Counted from the stretch's first letter, positions 1 to 10,689 are shown. The stretch: DNA of 64,000 bases from Chara braunii (GCA_003427395.1 BFEA01000029.1:5185085-5249084), one strand, 5' to 3'. The notes: generated from the sequence alone by a model not told the origin. Translations and numbers: made by a program.

Positions 1-55
<55 letters not shown>

Positions 56-78
56 ACACACACACATACACACACATC
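1..78. repeat. (CA)n microsatellite
   Basis: Nearly pure CA dinucleotide repeat at the left edge, with two imperfections (a GACA at about 50 and a TACA at about 66). It abuts the end of the cox3-like insert, and a shorter ACACAC run lies at the other end of that insert (about 430-440). It continues off the window, so its full length is unknown. Confidence 0.95.
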
Positions 79-438
79 AACAAAATGTCAATACCAAGCG
101 GCAGCTTCAGACCCGAAATGGTGTCTTCGAGTAAAAGGACCCATGTGTTGACTAACACAACCGATAATAAGGAAAATGGTTCCTACGATGATATAAAAGT
201 CCTCGAATCCAGTAGCAAAAAAGAATGTAGAGCAATATATCCCATCATAAATGATAAAAGGAGCTTCTACATATTTCATTCCTTGAAATGCAGTAAAAAC
301 AAAAACTAGAAGAATAGTGGCTAATATGCCATAAAGGGCTTGTTGTTTTATATAGCATGATGAGCCCAAGTTACAGTTGCTTTAGATGAAAGCAGAATAA
401 GAGTATTTGGAGAGGGAATTCCCCAAGGATCTAACACA
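66..438 (-). pseudogene. cox3: Nuclear copy of mitochondrial cox3 (partial, frameshifted)
   Basis: The minus strand encodes an internal part of cytochrome c oxidase subunit III, the membrane subunit of respiratory complex IV. In order it shows [70 protein letters not shown] and HFVDV, all in canonical order. The WAHHA part and the KQQALYG part lie in different frames, so there is a frameshift near 355-360. In the usual WYWHFVDV block the second Trp is TGA. Both ends of the protein are missing. A frameshift, an in-frame stop and truncation at microsatellites mean a non-functional nuclear mitochondrial insert (NUMT). The residue pattern is plant/algal in type; the donor species cannot be fixed by eye. 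Confidence 0.93.
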
Positions 439-1827
439 CACACCCAATACTATCGTACTCAGTGGCTCGATACATTGCCCTCCTCCCTCGTACCCCCACG
501 CCCATGCTTTCCGCCCCACTCGACTTTTTCAGTCCTCGGTTACCGAGTTCCGTGCCATCTTTTCCAGGCCTTGTGCCCCGAGCTCCGCCCTGACTTTTCC
601 AGGCCTCGTGCATCGCTTTACGTGCCCTGCCACCGCCTTCCCAATGCGCAGACCGTCGGCCCGCCTCGCACCGTTTTGCACACTCACTTCACTCCGTCTT
701 TGTCGCTCCTTGAACGTCAGTCCCTTCATGGGACCGCAACTTTTCGCCTCACCTCACCCGACGTCGGGCTGACGACCTCCTGCGGTTCCACCCGTCCCGC
801 GATTTTTTGTTGGCTCACGATTGCGTGTGACGGCGGGACCGCTATAACTTAAGTGTATAGAAAAGAAGCGGAAGAAATGACTAACTAATCTTGGCCGATT
901 ATCGTACTAGCCTTAACATTGGAACCCCCGAAGAATGAACCTGAACCAGAAGTAGGTTGGATTGCCGATATATTGCACGGTGAGAAAAATCACTTCGTTA
1001 AAGCCACTACCCTGTTGTGTGGAAGTGTGGAGTATGTGATTGTGAAGTTTGAGGTTTACCGTGTTCTGCCCCTGTGATACTGGTTCTAGAGTGGTCGCCC
1101 TATCCATAAAGCTACTTATCAAAATGGGACAGGGGATAGGTGTACTGTCTGTTCCTTAGGCCGAGGACTATGGTACGACTGATGAAGGACTAATTACTAT
1201 GATTAGCTTCCAATGCACTACGACTAGCAAAGTTGGAACGGTACATGCTCGTCGTGATGTGCACATCCTAGATGCTCGCACATATGTGATAAGCTGGGAT
1301 CCGTACTTCACGGCTTCACGTACCCTTCGAAGTAAAATCCGAAGTAAGCCGCGAAGCACAGATCTCAGCTGATAAAAAAACCCGGCATTTTTAGGTTAAT
1401 GACATGCATCTTTCAAAATTGTCCTTGTCCTTGTTCAAATTAGTTCTTCGTGATGATGGTTAGCGATCACACGGAGAAATCCAAAAAACAATTAGGATTT
1501 TTGGTTGACGGCATTTAAATTTTCTTTGTGCTAAAGTGTGTGTGCCCATTTTTAAATTTTTGCATGGAGCGTAAGCTCGGTTCCAGCTTTGCGCGTGTGC
1601 GTCATCATCCCCTCTGGCTAAGCACTTCTCCCTGCATGTCCTTTCGTCTCCCCACGACTCTACACCCGATCCTCTTCTTACCCTTCGGGGCGATTGATTG
1701 GTCGTTAGTTGGGAAGGTCGGATCAATGCCGCGAAAGCGCACTTGCACGCGCAGCTTGGACGACCACCCCAATTGAATGAGGAATGGTGATCGCCCTACG
1801 TCCTTCGATCCTCATGGAACCCCTTGT
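439..1827. other. Unassigned intergenic DNA
   Basis: The stretch 440-850 is rich in C and T and contains two imperfect copies of a TTTTCCAGGCCT.GTGC phrase (about 562 and 595). A 121-codon open frame at 407-772 is Pro/Ser/Arg-rich with no recognisable domain and is probably a composition effect. From 850 to 1827 I see no gene, RNA or transposon signature. Confidence 0.5.
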
Positions 1828-2060
1828 CTTTGTCCTGCTCATCTACATCCCTTGCTGCCCGCACCGCATGTTGGCACCTCGCCGCCTCCTACACTATAAA
1901 TTCTCGCAGTCCCTTCCTCTCCTATTGTGGAACGTCCTCTCTTCCTCTGTCCTTCTCATGTACATCCCTTGTTGTTTGCACCACAGGCTGGCACCTAGCC
2001 GCCTTCTGCGCTATAAATTCTCGCAGTCCCTTTCTCTCCTCCTCTTTGATCTTGACTGCA
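1828..2060. repeat. Tandem duplication, unit about 117 bp
   Basis: Two adjacent imperfect copies share CTCAT.TACATCCCTTG, then GGCACCT.GCCGCC and then TATAAATTCTCGCAGTCCCT. The shared start points lie at about 1838 and 1955. Translation shows no known protein. The TATAAATT phrase recurs in both copies and could be mistaken for a promoter. Confidence 0.85.
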
Positions 2061-3345
2061 ACACTGCATGAGCTATGTGCGTAGACCAAAACGTCGAACG
2101 AGCTCGACGTGCCCAAGTGACGGGTGGAGTGATGATGTGGGGTGGGATTGGCGGTAGACTTGACGGTACGTGCAGTCGGAGGGACTGCGTGGTGGTGGAG
2201 ATAGAATGTAGCCAGCGGTAGGGTCTTTTGCCTATGGTTGGTTGGCGTTCTGGTTGGTTGGGGGTTGTGTCTGATTGAGGTCAGTCTTGTGGAATTTTGA
2301 ATAGCAAGGGATTCACTCTTTTTTCCATTGAATGTTGTGTGTACAATAGACTACGTGTGGGTACTCGGTCGCATGCATGACATTGGTTATAAGGGTCTAT
2401 GGATGCTGAGTGATTCGTTGTTCAAGATGCATGAATGTATCGATGTCGAGTGATGTCACGGGTATAAAGAGTCGTGGGCGCGTTCAGGGGGAAAGGTGGG
2501 GGTGTCGATGATCTACCCTCGCCTTTCCTTCCCCTTGTCGATTTTTGGCGTTATCCATGAGCGCAAGGAATCATTGCCCACTCTTCCCTCTCTTCCCTCT
2601 CTTCCCTCTCGCGCACAAGTGCCACGTGTCGGGTTGTCTCGTGTTCCACCCGATTGGTCGTAGTAACCAAAGCCATTGGTCGCGTTGTCGAGCACATCGT
2701 CTCCCGCCTTTTTGCAAAGTGTGGGAGCCCTCCCAGCCTTGTCAGGCAGGAGTTAAAAAAAAAAAAAAAACAGAGACAACTTGGGAACGTCGCAAGATAA
2801 CATCACGAGCTGTCGAGACGTGGTCGCATTGTTCCTTCGTCGCTCTAGCCGGGTGCGCTAGTTGTACTTTCAGCGGTCCCCTACGACATGATAGGTTCCG
2901 CGGGGCATAACTTACCTTCTCTAAGGGGTTGTCACCACCCTTAGGGGTGTATCCCTACCGAGCTACTGACCCACGTGCGAAAGCTTTTAAATGCAGTCGC
3001 AGAGGTAGGTCAGTCGAGGGCGTTTGCTCGTTCGTTGTAGTATAGATGCGCTTGGTTAAACGCCAAGTGGACTCGAACGTCGTTCGTCCATTAGGGCGCT
3101 GATCTCCTAAGTACGAAGCGGACGCCGGTCGATTAGGATGGTCTTAACCAAGTGTGAAACCCTCAACTTGATCCTAGTCCCCTTAGTCACATAGTCAAAA
3201 GGAAGTTATAACAACCACAAATATTTACATCATATGGAATCGAGTGTAGTGATGAGAATGTATATCCAATCAGGCGGTCTCCAACAAACCCCGAGATACT
3301 CCCGCAGACATTGCAAGATGCATTCAGACAATCTTTCCGGATTAA
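2061..3345. other. Unassigned DNA upstream of the decayed gypsy element
   Basis: It contains a short TCTTCCC triplication near 2580-2610 and an A16 run near 2755. Between 2890 and 3180 the composition shifts and could belong to the lost 5' LTR or leader of the element that follows, but I cannot find a matching copy downstream to prove an LTR. Confidence 0.4.
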
Positions 3346-3946
3346 TTGACAGACGACTACGACCAAGCAAAGGATGGAGATTATGAATTCGCTGCCATGC
3401 CTCACATTGTTTCTAAGAGTGAAGAAGATTTCGACGGGGCTAAGACCGTTCATGAGCTGACGAGTAGGATACTGCGTTACCCGATCCACCAAAAGACAAT
3501 GAAGACGTTTATAATCACGAAAACTAATGTGTTGCCAAAATGACTCCAACACGTAAGTATGTTAACTATGTGAGAAGCCACTCGTGCAAGTTTCAAGGTT
3601 GTCAGATTCTTTGGAACCCCCTTGAACCTTGTATGACGTAACTACCCCCTTACTGCCTCGCTATCTGGACAAGAAGTCCTTCTGTGATGTCATGGAACTT
3701 CCCCTTCCATTACTACTCACAATAGGGAAAGAGGTGTGCATGCTCCAGCAAGGCGCAGACGCACAAATTTTGAAACCCCCTGAGCGGTTTGACACCTTCC
3801 CATTTGAAATTGGGATCAAAATCGCTGAGAACATGGTGGATCCTCGAAACGCAGAAGATGGAATTACCCCTGAAAAACACGTGGCGATCACAAAATCTGA
3901 CACTCGAATGATTGTCACTCATTCTCATGGTGATCGAACAATTTGA
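3346..3946 (+). pseudogene. Decayed coding remnant ahead of gypsy RT
   Basis: Two open stretches (3346-3543 and 3629-3946) carry protein-like sequence, such as KKSFCDVMELPLPLLL and FPFEIGIKIAENM, just ahead of recognisable RT. Position suggests the protease or the protease-RT spacer of the same decayed element. I see no D-S/T-G protease triad or zinc knuckle, so this assignment rests on location alone. Confidence 0.35.
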
Positions 3947-4011
3947 ATTCAAAAACGACTTGCGCAAAGCAGGTAGAAGTCGTAATCAACGGCTAACCCT
4001 AAGCGTTACAT

Positions 4012-5470
4012 GTGCCAAAGTTTGTGCCAAACGACATTCACCAGATGATTGCGAATATTCTGAGGGAATACCAAGGGGCGATTAGCGTCAACGATGCGGG
4101 TATTAGGTTGTCTTTGGTAATTCAACACGACATACAAACGGGAAATTATTCGCCCATTCACTGCAAATCTTACCGATATTCTCTCGCTGCAAGAAAAATG
4201 GCGTTGGAACAGATAGGAGAGTTTGAAGCGAATGAATGGATGGAGTCTGCTACTAGTCATTGATCCTTTTCGGTTGTATTAGTCTTGAAAAAAAATTGGG
4301 TCGATCCGCATTTGCATTGATTATCGAAAATTGAACGACATCACGATCAAGGATGTGTATCCCCTGTCCATGATTGATGATTTGTTGGATGCGGCTGGAT
4401 GCGCTAGCTATTTCAGCAACTTTGATATTCACCACAAGTTCTTGCATATCTTGACGAAGGAGGGGGATAAGTTGAAAACGTCGTTCATTTTGTTTGAAGG
4501 AATATAGCAATACATCCTTTGCTCTATGGGGATATGCAACGCATCTCCAACCTTTTAGAGTGCAATGAACGTTACTTTCCAGAATTTTGTCAACCTGATT
4601 TGACTAACATTGGGCGTGATCAACTTTTGTGTCATTGTATATGTGGACGACATCTTGGTGTATTCTAATTCATTCCACGGACACGCTCAACACGTTGAGT
4701 GGACGTTGGGAGCCTTGAGAGACGCTGGGTTCAAAATTGCCCTCGAGAAAAACAAGTTATTTCTCTCAGACATCTCATTTCTCAGGTACATTGTGACACG
4801 TGGTGCTCTGACACCGGACCCGTGAAAAGTCGACGTAGTTTGGGATGCGCCCACGCCAACGTCGTTGATACAGGTACGGACCTTTTTGGGGTTGGCCTTG
4901 TACTATTGCTGATTCATCAAGGATTTTGCGGCATCCGCATGACCCTCGACGACTCTCCTACGGAAGGATCATTCGCTGCACTTGGACGCAGGGTGCGAGC
5001 AAGTATTTTCTATATTGAAAAATGCCCTGGCCTTGGCGCTCATTTTAATCCGGCCCGACCTAGGAGGGAAGTTCATACTTATCACCGATTGGCAACCGAA
5101 AACTATGTCCGCTATTTTGGCACAGAAGGGGAAGGACAACAAGGAACACATAATCGAGTATGCGTCCTGAACGGTGTCGGAGGAACGATGCAACGACTCG
5201 GCACCTCAAGGAAAGTGTTATGCAGTGGTATAGGGAATCCAGCACTTCGACACATATTTGTACAGACATAAGTTTTTGTTGGTTACTTATCACGAACCTC
5301 TGCTCGCCCTCAAGAAACTTACGAATTATACGGGCATGATTGGGCGTTGGGCGGTGAGTCTACAAGATCCCTCTTTCCCCCGCTTGCTGCCCGACAAGTT
5401 TTGTTATTTTTGTGAAGGAGTCACACGAGTCTATTCTGTTCTTATGCATCCACCCAGAGAAGGGTAGGTC
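4012..5470 (+). pseudogene. Decayed Ty3/gypsy reverse transcriptase-RNase H
   Basis: Across several frames the plus strand encodes the RT of a Ty3/gypsy retrotransposon, which copies element RNA into DNA. Landmarks in order are PIHCKSYRYSLAARKMAL (the usual PYR block), ICIDYRKLNDITIKDVYPL, a degenerate YFSNFDI, IVYVDDILVYS carrying the YVDD catalytic motif (about 4636-4668), HVEWTL, KNKLFL, then RNase H-type blocks LILIRPDLGGKFILITD (about 5040-5090), SAILAQKG and YRHKFLLVTYHEPLLAL (about 5260-5310). Several in-frame stops and frame changes separate the blocks. It is a dead copy with the normal RT then RNase H order, and it is much more eroded than the giant element downstream. Confidence 0.88.
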
Positions 5471-5789
5471 GATTGGGTAGACTGTGACAGATGTGTCTAG
5501 AGAGCTCATGGATCATGTATCCTACATAGAAACCCTTAGAAGTCGTCGCTTTGTCACTTTGTCGAACCGATAAAATTTCGACGAATGCTCGATTCCTCGA
5601 AGCGATCTCGGAATGACTTGAAAAGACGCGAAGGTTTAGGCGTTGCGAAGTTTGGGCAGATGCCGTTTTAACGATAACAATCATAAGTAAATCTTCTCCA
5701 TGAGTATTTGGGGGAAGATCGTAGACAAACTTATGAGAGGGCACGAGATTATAGATGAAGGAAGGCTAGAAAAATGAAAAATTGACGGG

Positions 5790-6810
5790 AGCGGTATTTG
5801 GATGGTCGTACCACACCCATTCATGGGATACGACTGGGTTAAGTCTGCACACAAAGAGACAGCCGCTCATCACATAATCAACTATTGACAAAAACGAATG
5901 GTACTGGTCTAATATTTGGGACGGTATTAAATTCATCGTCAATAATTGTCCGGTCTGCTGGGCTGACAAGCGCCGATTCAGTCGTCAAGATTCATCTTGC
6001 CAACTGTAGTCGAATGACCATTTCAAGGGGTTAGCATGGATACGACGGATATTGTTGTTCCCCTAGTCCTAATAACTGTGAATATTAAGTTCTACTTGTA
6101 TTTACATATAATTTTTCTAAATGGATTGAGGCTTACCCATATAAAATGAGACATACGGAGGAACTTGTGCGATACGTTAACCGCTTCCTCTGAATGCATC
6201 AGGATACAGAGGAAATTTTAACGGATAATGGCGCAGAATTTCGAGGGGAAGTTATAAGGAGCCTAGTCAACGTAGTCGCACATGGTGTCTCCATTTGAAA
6301 CACCGCTCCCCATTTGTCTCAATCGAACGGCCTTGTAGAAAATATGAACCGAGTAATCGAGACCGCTCTGCGACGGACTATCGCGGTTGGAGACATGAGG
6401 CCCTGGCCCGATATTGTAGATCACATCCTAACCATTCATCGGGGTACACCCCACGAGTCCACAGATCTATCCCCATTCCAGCCATAGACCAATAGCCTGA
6501 CCTGTGTCTCTTTACTGAGCCCAAAGGATGAAACGACATTGGGTCGATGATCTATGAGGGCGATGACTAAGGAGATTTGGTCTCCCTTCGTTGGCCCGGA
6601 AAAGATAGCGAATGATCGAACTGGCCCAAGGTCGACAGGTCCGAAGCTACGAGGCTAGGAACGGAAACGTTAGGCCTTGGCCCCAGTATAAATTAGGGGA
6701 CATCATGCAGTGAGGAAATGTGCCCGTCAACGTAAGTTGGCGCCACAATTCTTCGACAGGTTTTCTGTTATTAAGCTTGGTCCTATCAGGGTGAACACGG
6801 TGTCACTTGC
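5790..6810 (+). pseudogene. Decayed Ty3/gypsy integrase
   Basis: This continues the same pol. The zinc-binding end reads NIWDGIKFIVNNCPVC (about 5913-5960). The core has a degenerate FSKWIEAYP-like block near 6120 and ILTDNGAEFRGEVI (about 6215-6255), which holds the second catalytic Asp. NGLVENMNRVIETALRR (about 6322-6372) holds the catalytic Glu, and RGTPHESTDLSPF follows. Near 6725-6785 RKLAPQFFDRFSVI resembles the GPF/Y module that follows the core in this group. Blocks lie in different frames with stops between them, so it is a pseudogene. Confidence 0.85.
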
Positions 6811-7037
6811 TCCCGAAGTCTCGGGCAGTCGATCGGCACAGCCGATCATCCGCCACATGTCCAATCTTCGTCCCTTGTCTACCTTCCCTCCTATCTCACT
6901 TCCGGAATCGCCCATGTCATCCGAGTGGGATTATGAGGATCCTGAATGTCTTCTTTCTCTATCTCTAAGAACCTCATCCGCTCCTTCCTTGCCATCGCAA
7001 TGAGTTTTGCGTCAAAACAAGTAATCAACCAACACAT

Positions 7038-7358
7038 TTGATGCCACGAGGATTTATCTCTTCTATTCGGCAAGGGCATCATCCATGGCGCAACCCAGAC
7101 CTGCTTCGATTCGCGCAATTCTTTGGTACGACAAGTATACACGCGACGGTTGAGTTCCGATTTGCCCATAACGGGAATAGAGGGAGGATATTGGCCAAGG
7201 CATCGACTTTTTTGCGGCTCTCTCCCCCAGGAGTCGGCCACATCACGGTGATCGTCTCCTTCAACGGGGATCTTCCCACGCTAGACGAAGGTTTCCATAC
7301 GAGCGTGTTCCATCAACTACGGGCCTGGGAGGAAGAATTGGCGGCCACATGGCAATAG
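7038..7358 (+). CDS. Orphan open frame after the decayed integrase, unknown
   Basis: A 106-codon frame starts with ATG and ends at TAG. Its protein-like text includes RNPDLLRFAQFFG, VEFRFAHNGNRGR and HITVIVSFNGDLPTLDEG. I recognise no domain, signal peptide or membrane segment. It lies about 230 bp after the integrase remnant and could be a post-integrase third frame of that element or part of another one. It is weak: length alone does not exclude chance. Confidence 0.25.
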   Translation: MMPRGFISSIRQGHHPWRNPDLLRFAQFFGTTSIHATVEFRFAHNGNRGRILAKASTFLRLSPPGVGHITVIVSFNGDLPTLDEGFHTSVFHQLRAWEEELAATWQ

Positions 7359-7571
7359 AGGCTGGCACGCCTAGGGAATCACATCGTCCAAACGGACAGC
7401 ATCGACATGCATCGGATTCGGGTGCTCCGTATTAAGCCGGCGATAGGTCTTTTGGAGCTTATCCCCTATGCGCGACCCCAATGAACCAACACCGATTCTC
7501 CACGTCCTGTTTGCCTCAGGACTTCCCTCTCTTCTAGCAGTCCCCTGTCCATTCGCATCTATCCTTCCGGA

Positions 7572-7829
7572 TTGAAGCGATACCAGTATCAATTGTGGAG
7601 GACGGAGGGTGGGGGGAGTGGTTGGGAGCATACGTGGCACTCAGTTTCGGTACAGATCGTGTTTCACTGGTTTGAGCAATCGGGCGAGCTCAGCGAGGAG
7701 GAGGTCCCTAACGAAGAGGTTAAGCTGTTGATCGTTCAGGCGTGGAGGACATACATGGAAGGGCAGTTGTTGGGACTCTTGTTCGGATCAGTAGGGTCCG
7801 GCCATTTGGACCAATTACGGGGGAGATGA
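7572..7829 (+). CDS. Orphan open frame, unknown
   Basis: An 85-codon frame contains WHSVSVQIVFHWFEQSGEL followed by EVKLLIVQAWRTYMEGQ. The second piece faintly recalls the x-F-x-x-E-x-W-x(7)-GQ block of the repeated domain in the giant element (20-23 kb). I could not extend the likeness far enough to claim homology. No known domain is seen. Confidence 0.22.
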   Translation: MKRYQYQLWRTEGGGSGWEHTWHSVSVQIVFHWFEQSGELSEEEVPNEEVKLLIVQAWRTYMEGQLLGLLFGSVGSGHLDQLRGR

Positions 7830-8212
7830 TAGTATTCCTTGCGCAACTCCTCGGCGAGCTCTGGACATCATCTCTCGCAGCGATCAGAGTCCCTCACATG
7901 TCGATCTTGAAAGGACGTTGAAGCCACAACTATTGTGGACGTGTTGCTCCGAATACGACGATCAGAACCGTTATTATCCGTCAACGAGCAAGTACCTGGA
8001 TCCAGAGGAGGTGATCGATCCATATTTATGAGAGTGGCCGAATCATTGGCCATAGTCACCACCGAGAGTTAGGCGGAGAAGAGTATTGAATCGGGATCTA
8101 GTGATCCCGATTATAGCGAGCGCTCGGAGGAGGAATCGGAAGAAGAGACGCACTTACAAAGGTTATATCCTTCCTATGCCAATAAGAATTATGATCCCGA
8201 TGGACCACACAG
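7830..8212. other. Acidic coding-like stretch interrupted by the nad5/rrn18 insert
   Basis: From about 8070 the plus strand reads as a short acidic Ser/Glu-rich tract ([19 protein letters not shown]) up to the start of nad5 likeness. Acidic/Pro-rich text of similar flavour resumes after 8760 (DPESPVEVEGHDGG). It may be one older low-complexity frame split by the mitochondrial insert. The protein is not recognised. Confidence 0.3.
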
Positions 8213-8424
8213 ATATGCAATGTCTGATGAACAAGATATGCGCAAAATGGGAGGATTAGCTTCTTTGTTACCTTTTACTTATGTTATGATGCTAATAGGC
8301 AGCATGTCTTTAATTGGATTTCCTTTTTTAACTGGATTTTATTCGAAGGATGTGATCTTAGAACTTGCTTGTACTAAATATACCATAAGTGGTAATTTGG
8401 CTTTTTGGTTTGGGGTAACCTCAG
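8213..8424 (+). pseudogene. nad5: Nuclear copy of mitochondrial nad5 (partial)
   Basis: The plus strand encodes a highly conserved internal part of NADH dehydrogenase subunit 5, a proton-pumping membrane subunit of complex I. It shows [38 protein letters not shown] and [17 protein letters not shown] in canonical order. The likeness stops around FWFGV(T/S), where the mitochondrial protein would continue; the frame then runs on into unrelated codons until 8471. Base composition is AT-richer than the flanks. Only about 70 codons of a roughly 650-codon gene are present, so this is a NUMT and not a gene. Confidence 0.95.
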
Positions 8425-8514
8425 CGTACGATCGCGCGCTATCTATTGTCTGGGGGGTTGAGCAATTCTGAAAGATGATGTGCCGTGGCGGAAGAAGAAG
8501 CCGAAGAACAAGCC

Positions 8515-8702
8515 TAATTCACCGCCTACGTGCCCTTTACGCCTAGTCATTCCGAATAACACTTGCCCCCCCCGTCTTACCGCGGCTGCTGGCACGGAGT
8601 TAGTCGGGGCTTCTTCTTTGGTTTTTATCATAATCTCACTACCGATGAAATAACTTTACAAGATAAATCCCCTTCTTCACTCACGCGATATTGCTGGATC
8701 GG
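8515..8702 (-). pseudogene. rrn18: Nuclear copy of mitochondrial small-subunit rRNA (rrn18) fragment
   Basis: Read on the minus strand, the segment contains the universal 530-loop region: GTGCCAGCAGCCGCGGTAAG followed by ACGGGGGGGGCAAGTGTT, then GGAATGACTAGGCGTAAAGG and GCACGTAGGCGGTGAAT. The GGGGGGGGCAAGTG form is the plant mitochondrial type. The other end matches the GAAG.GGA.TTATCTTGTAAAG region upstream of the loop. About 190 bp of a gene near 1.9 kb remain, oriented opposite to the adjacent nad5 piece, so this is part of a composite mitochondrial insert. Confidence 0.93.
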
Positions 8703-9490
8703 AAGAACATGAAAAGGGAAGCAGCCTATCGATTAGTCGGCGGGACCATTACAACCACGGATACCTGACGACCCCACGAGGATCCTGAGTCACCCGTAGA
8801 AGTGGAAGGACACGATGGCGGTGCCGGAGGGGCAGAATCCAGCCGAAGAAGAGCCTGAAGCCCCTCTCCCTCTCCCGCGACCCGCTCCGCAATTCGCATA
8901 TTTCGAGATGTTGCCGATCAGGCAACGTCCCCGGTCATTATCCCACCGTCCTGTTGACTACCTTTCCTTCCACCAGGTTCAGGACCGCCCACCATTCCCC
9001 GCTACTTTGCACCCTTTCTCTCCTTCCTTGTTGTGCCAGTTCTAAGTTACCCGTCTCATTTGTACCATTTTTCCTCACTCAACCACTCACTCCCTCGTCT
9101 CCTCTTTCTGCCTCAATATCCTCCTTTTCAGCGTGGCATGGCGAGACTTCAATAACGTTGAAGTCTATTGCATGATTACAGGGACGATCCCCCCATGTGA
9201 CAATTACGAACAGTTTCGCGCTGCCATCCTACGTACCCTTTGCACCCTTTACCCAGACTACCTCACCACCCTCCCCAACCTCAATCATCGCTTCCCCAGC
9301 GCCCATCGATTGGTGCGCTATGCTAACATTTCCACTGGGGTGCGATGGCTAGCATGGTTCCTCCCTTCACTCCCCCAATCTCATACTCCACCCCCACCCT
9401 CCTTCCTAAGAGTGCTGTATCCATCGGGCCAGCGACAACAACAACGATGATCGCAGCAAAGCGGAGTCGAAGAGTCTTTTTCTTTTCCGT
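8703..9490 (+). other. Low-complexity DNA with an orphan frame (9133-9450)
   Basis: Beyond the rRNA fragment the plus strand has Pro/Ser-rich frames. At 9133-9450 a 105-codon frame carries protein-like text, VEVYCMITGTIPPCDNYEQF, then AILRTLCTLYPDYL and ANISTGVRWLAWFLPSLP, and ends in a Pro-rich tail. I do not recognise it. It may continue the orphan frames at 7.0-7.8 kb, split by the mitochondrial insert. Confidence 0.3.
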
Positions 9491-9492
9491 CT

Positions 9493-9527
9493 CCTTCTTC
9501 TTCTTCTTCTTCTTCTTCTTCTTCTTC
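9493..9527. repeat. (TTC)n microsatellite
   Basis: About a dozen uninterrupted TTC triplets. It encodes poly-Phe or poly-Lys/Glu in the shadow frames, which should not be read as genes. Confidence 0.95.
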
Positions 9528-9654
9528 CCCATAACGATAAGCTTGATGCAGGCAAGCAGGAGCTTGCATAAGATCGGAACCCCCTGGGTGTCCCATATGT
9601 GAGAATCTATCTTCTTATAAGCGTGACTTTTTGCGTAATTGAACCTTATGGTGG

Positions 9655-9925
9655 TCAAATGGGCCTAAGGGTCAATTGCATACATGCCCTCATTCCTTTT
9701 CTTCCTCCGTTTTGCGAAATCTTGGTCCCATAGTTGTTGGTGGTTAGGACGCGACTTAGCAGGCGCAGGAATAACGACTGACGTACCTTTCTGGGCAAGG
9801 AGCTTTAGAGAGATTATCGCGCGAGGGAATCTTTTTGAATTTGTGAACTCTTTGGAAAGCATGTGGTAGACCGCATGGGTATTCGGAATTAGGACTGTAA
9901 TTAGATTAGAATTTTGGGGACATTG
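9655..9925 (+). repeat. Dispersed repeat, segment A (copy 1)
   Basis: It shares long imperfect identity with 55403-55705 in the same orientation. Shared phrases are GGGCCTAAGGG.(T/C)AATTGCAT, GCGGGCGCAGGAATA-type text, TTTTTGAATTT.TGAACTCTTTGGA and TTAGA.TAGGATTTTGGG-type text near the end. Copy 1 lacks segment B; the perfect GC hairpin begins 26 bp after its end. It probably belongs to a transposon family with no coding capacity visible here. Confidence 0.85.
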
Positions 9926-9950
9926 TGGACAATTGGCTGACTAGACGATG

Positions 9951-9982
9951 GGGCGCAGCGCTACCGGGAGCGCTGCGCCCCG
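9951..9982. other. Perfect GC-rich hairpin, 13-bp stem
   Basis: GGGGCGCAGCGCT (9951-9963), a 6-base spacer ACCGGG, then the exact reverse complement AGCGCTGCGCCCC (9970-9982). No T-tract follows, so it is not a classical terminator. It stands alone in a GC-rich patch (9950-10100) that also holds several GCGCGC runs. Confidence 0.97.
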
Positions 9983-10689
9983 ACAGCATCAATCATCAAT
10001 CAAGGTTACCGCCACGGAGAGGAGCCGCGCGCGTTGGAAAACTGCACGCAGCAAGGAAAATAGTGCACGCGCGCTCGACGATTGCGCGCGATTGGGCGTG
10101 CGCCCTGAGCTGAAAATTGGACCACCTGTGGTCTATGTCGAGGAGCTGAGGTGGTCCAAATTTCAGATCAAATGGTCCAGTGGAGCATGAGATATCAAAG
10201 ATTTAGGGCGCGCCATGAAATTCGAGTGTGTCAGGCGATGAGGACGACGGGGGCAGGGGACTGCGCCTAGCACACGCGCCGTGAGCCTAGGTCCTGGTCT
10301 TCGCCACGTCACTGGTTGACGTGTCCAGGGGACCGCCCCGCTTCACGGGGTCCACGCAAGATTCCCGCGCAGCCACGTAGCAAGGTGAAGTGGCAACAAG
10401 GGGCTTGAGGGAGATCGCAGCGGAGATAGTCCAAGGTAACATGGAAGTGTGTAATTCATAGTCTGAAGTATGCCAAGCTTGCAGATCGGAGTTATCACAA
10501 CATGGAGCGCGGTCCGTCATCAAGCTCGAGTTCGTCAACACTATCAGCAAGTTGTCATCAAGATTACTAGTCATCATCACTTGCGGCAAGTCGTCATCAA
10601 GATTACTAGTCATCATCATTTGCGGCAAGGCGATCGTTATCAACATAATGAGTAATTAGTTGACATCCTCATCATCATTACATCTCTAT
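9983..10689. other. Intergenic DNA with a 42-bp tandem repeat
   Basis: GC-rich to about 10400. Then two adjacent copies of GTCATCAAGATTACTAGTCA followed by TCATCA(C/T)TTGCGGCAAG occur at about 10552-10593 and 10594-10632. No gene is recognised. Confidence 0.6.

Noticed and set aside
88-369. cox3-like frame as a functional nuclear gene
   Set aside because: Lacks both termini and a targeting peptide, has a frameshift and an in-frame stop.
8443-8631. Minus-strand 62-codon frame over the rRNA fragment
   Set aside because: The DNA is a mitochondrial small-subunit rRNA fragment and is not protein-coding.
9951-9982. Bacterial-type intrinsic terminator
   Set aside because: No T-run follows the stem, and the context is eukaryotic.
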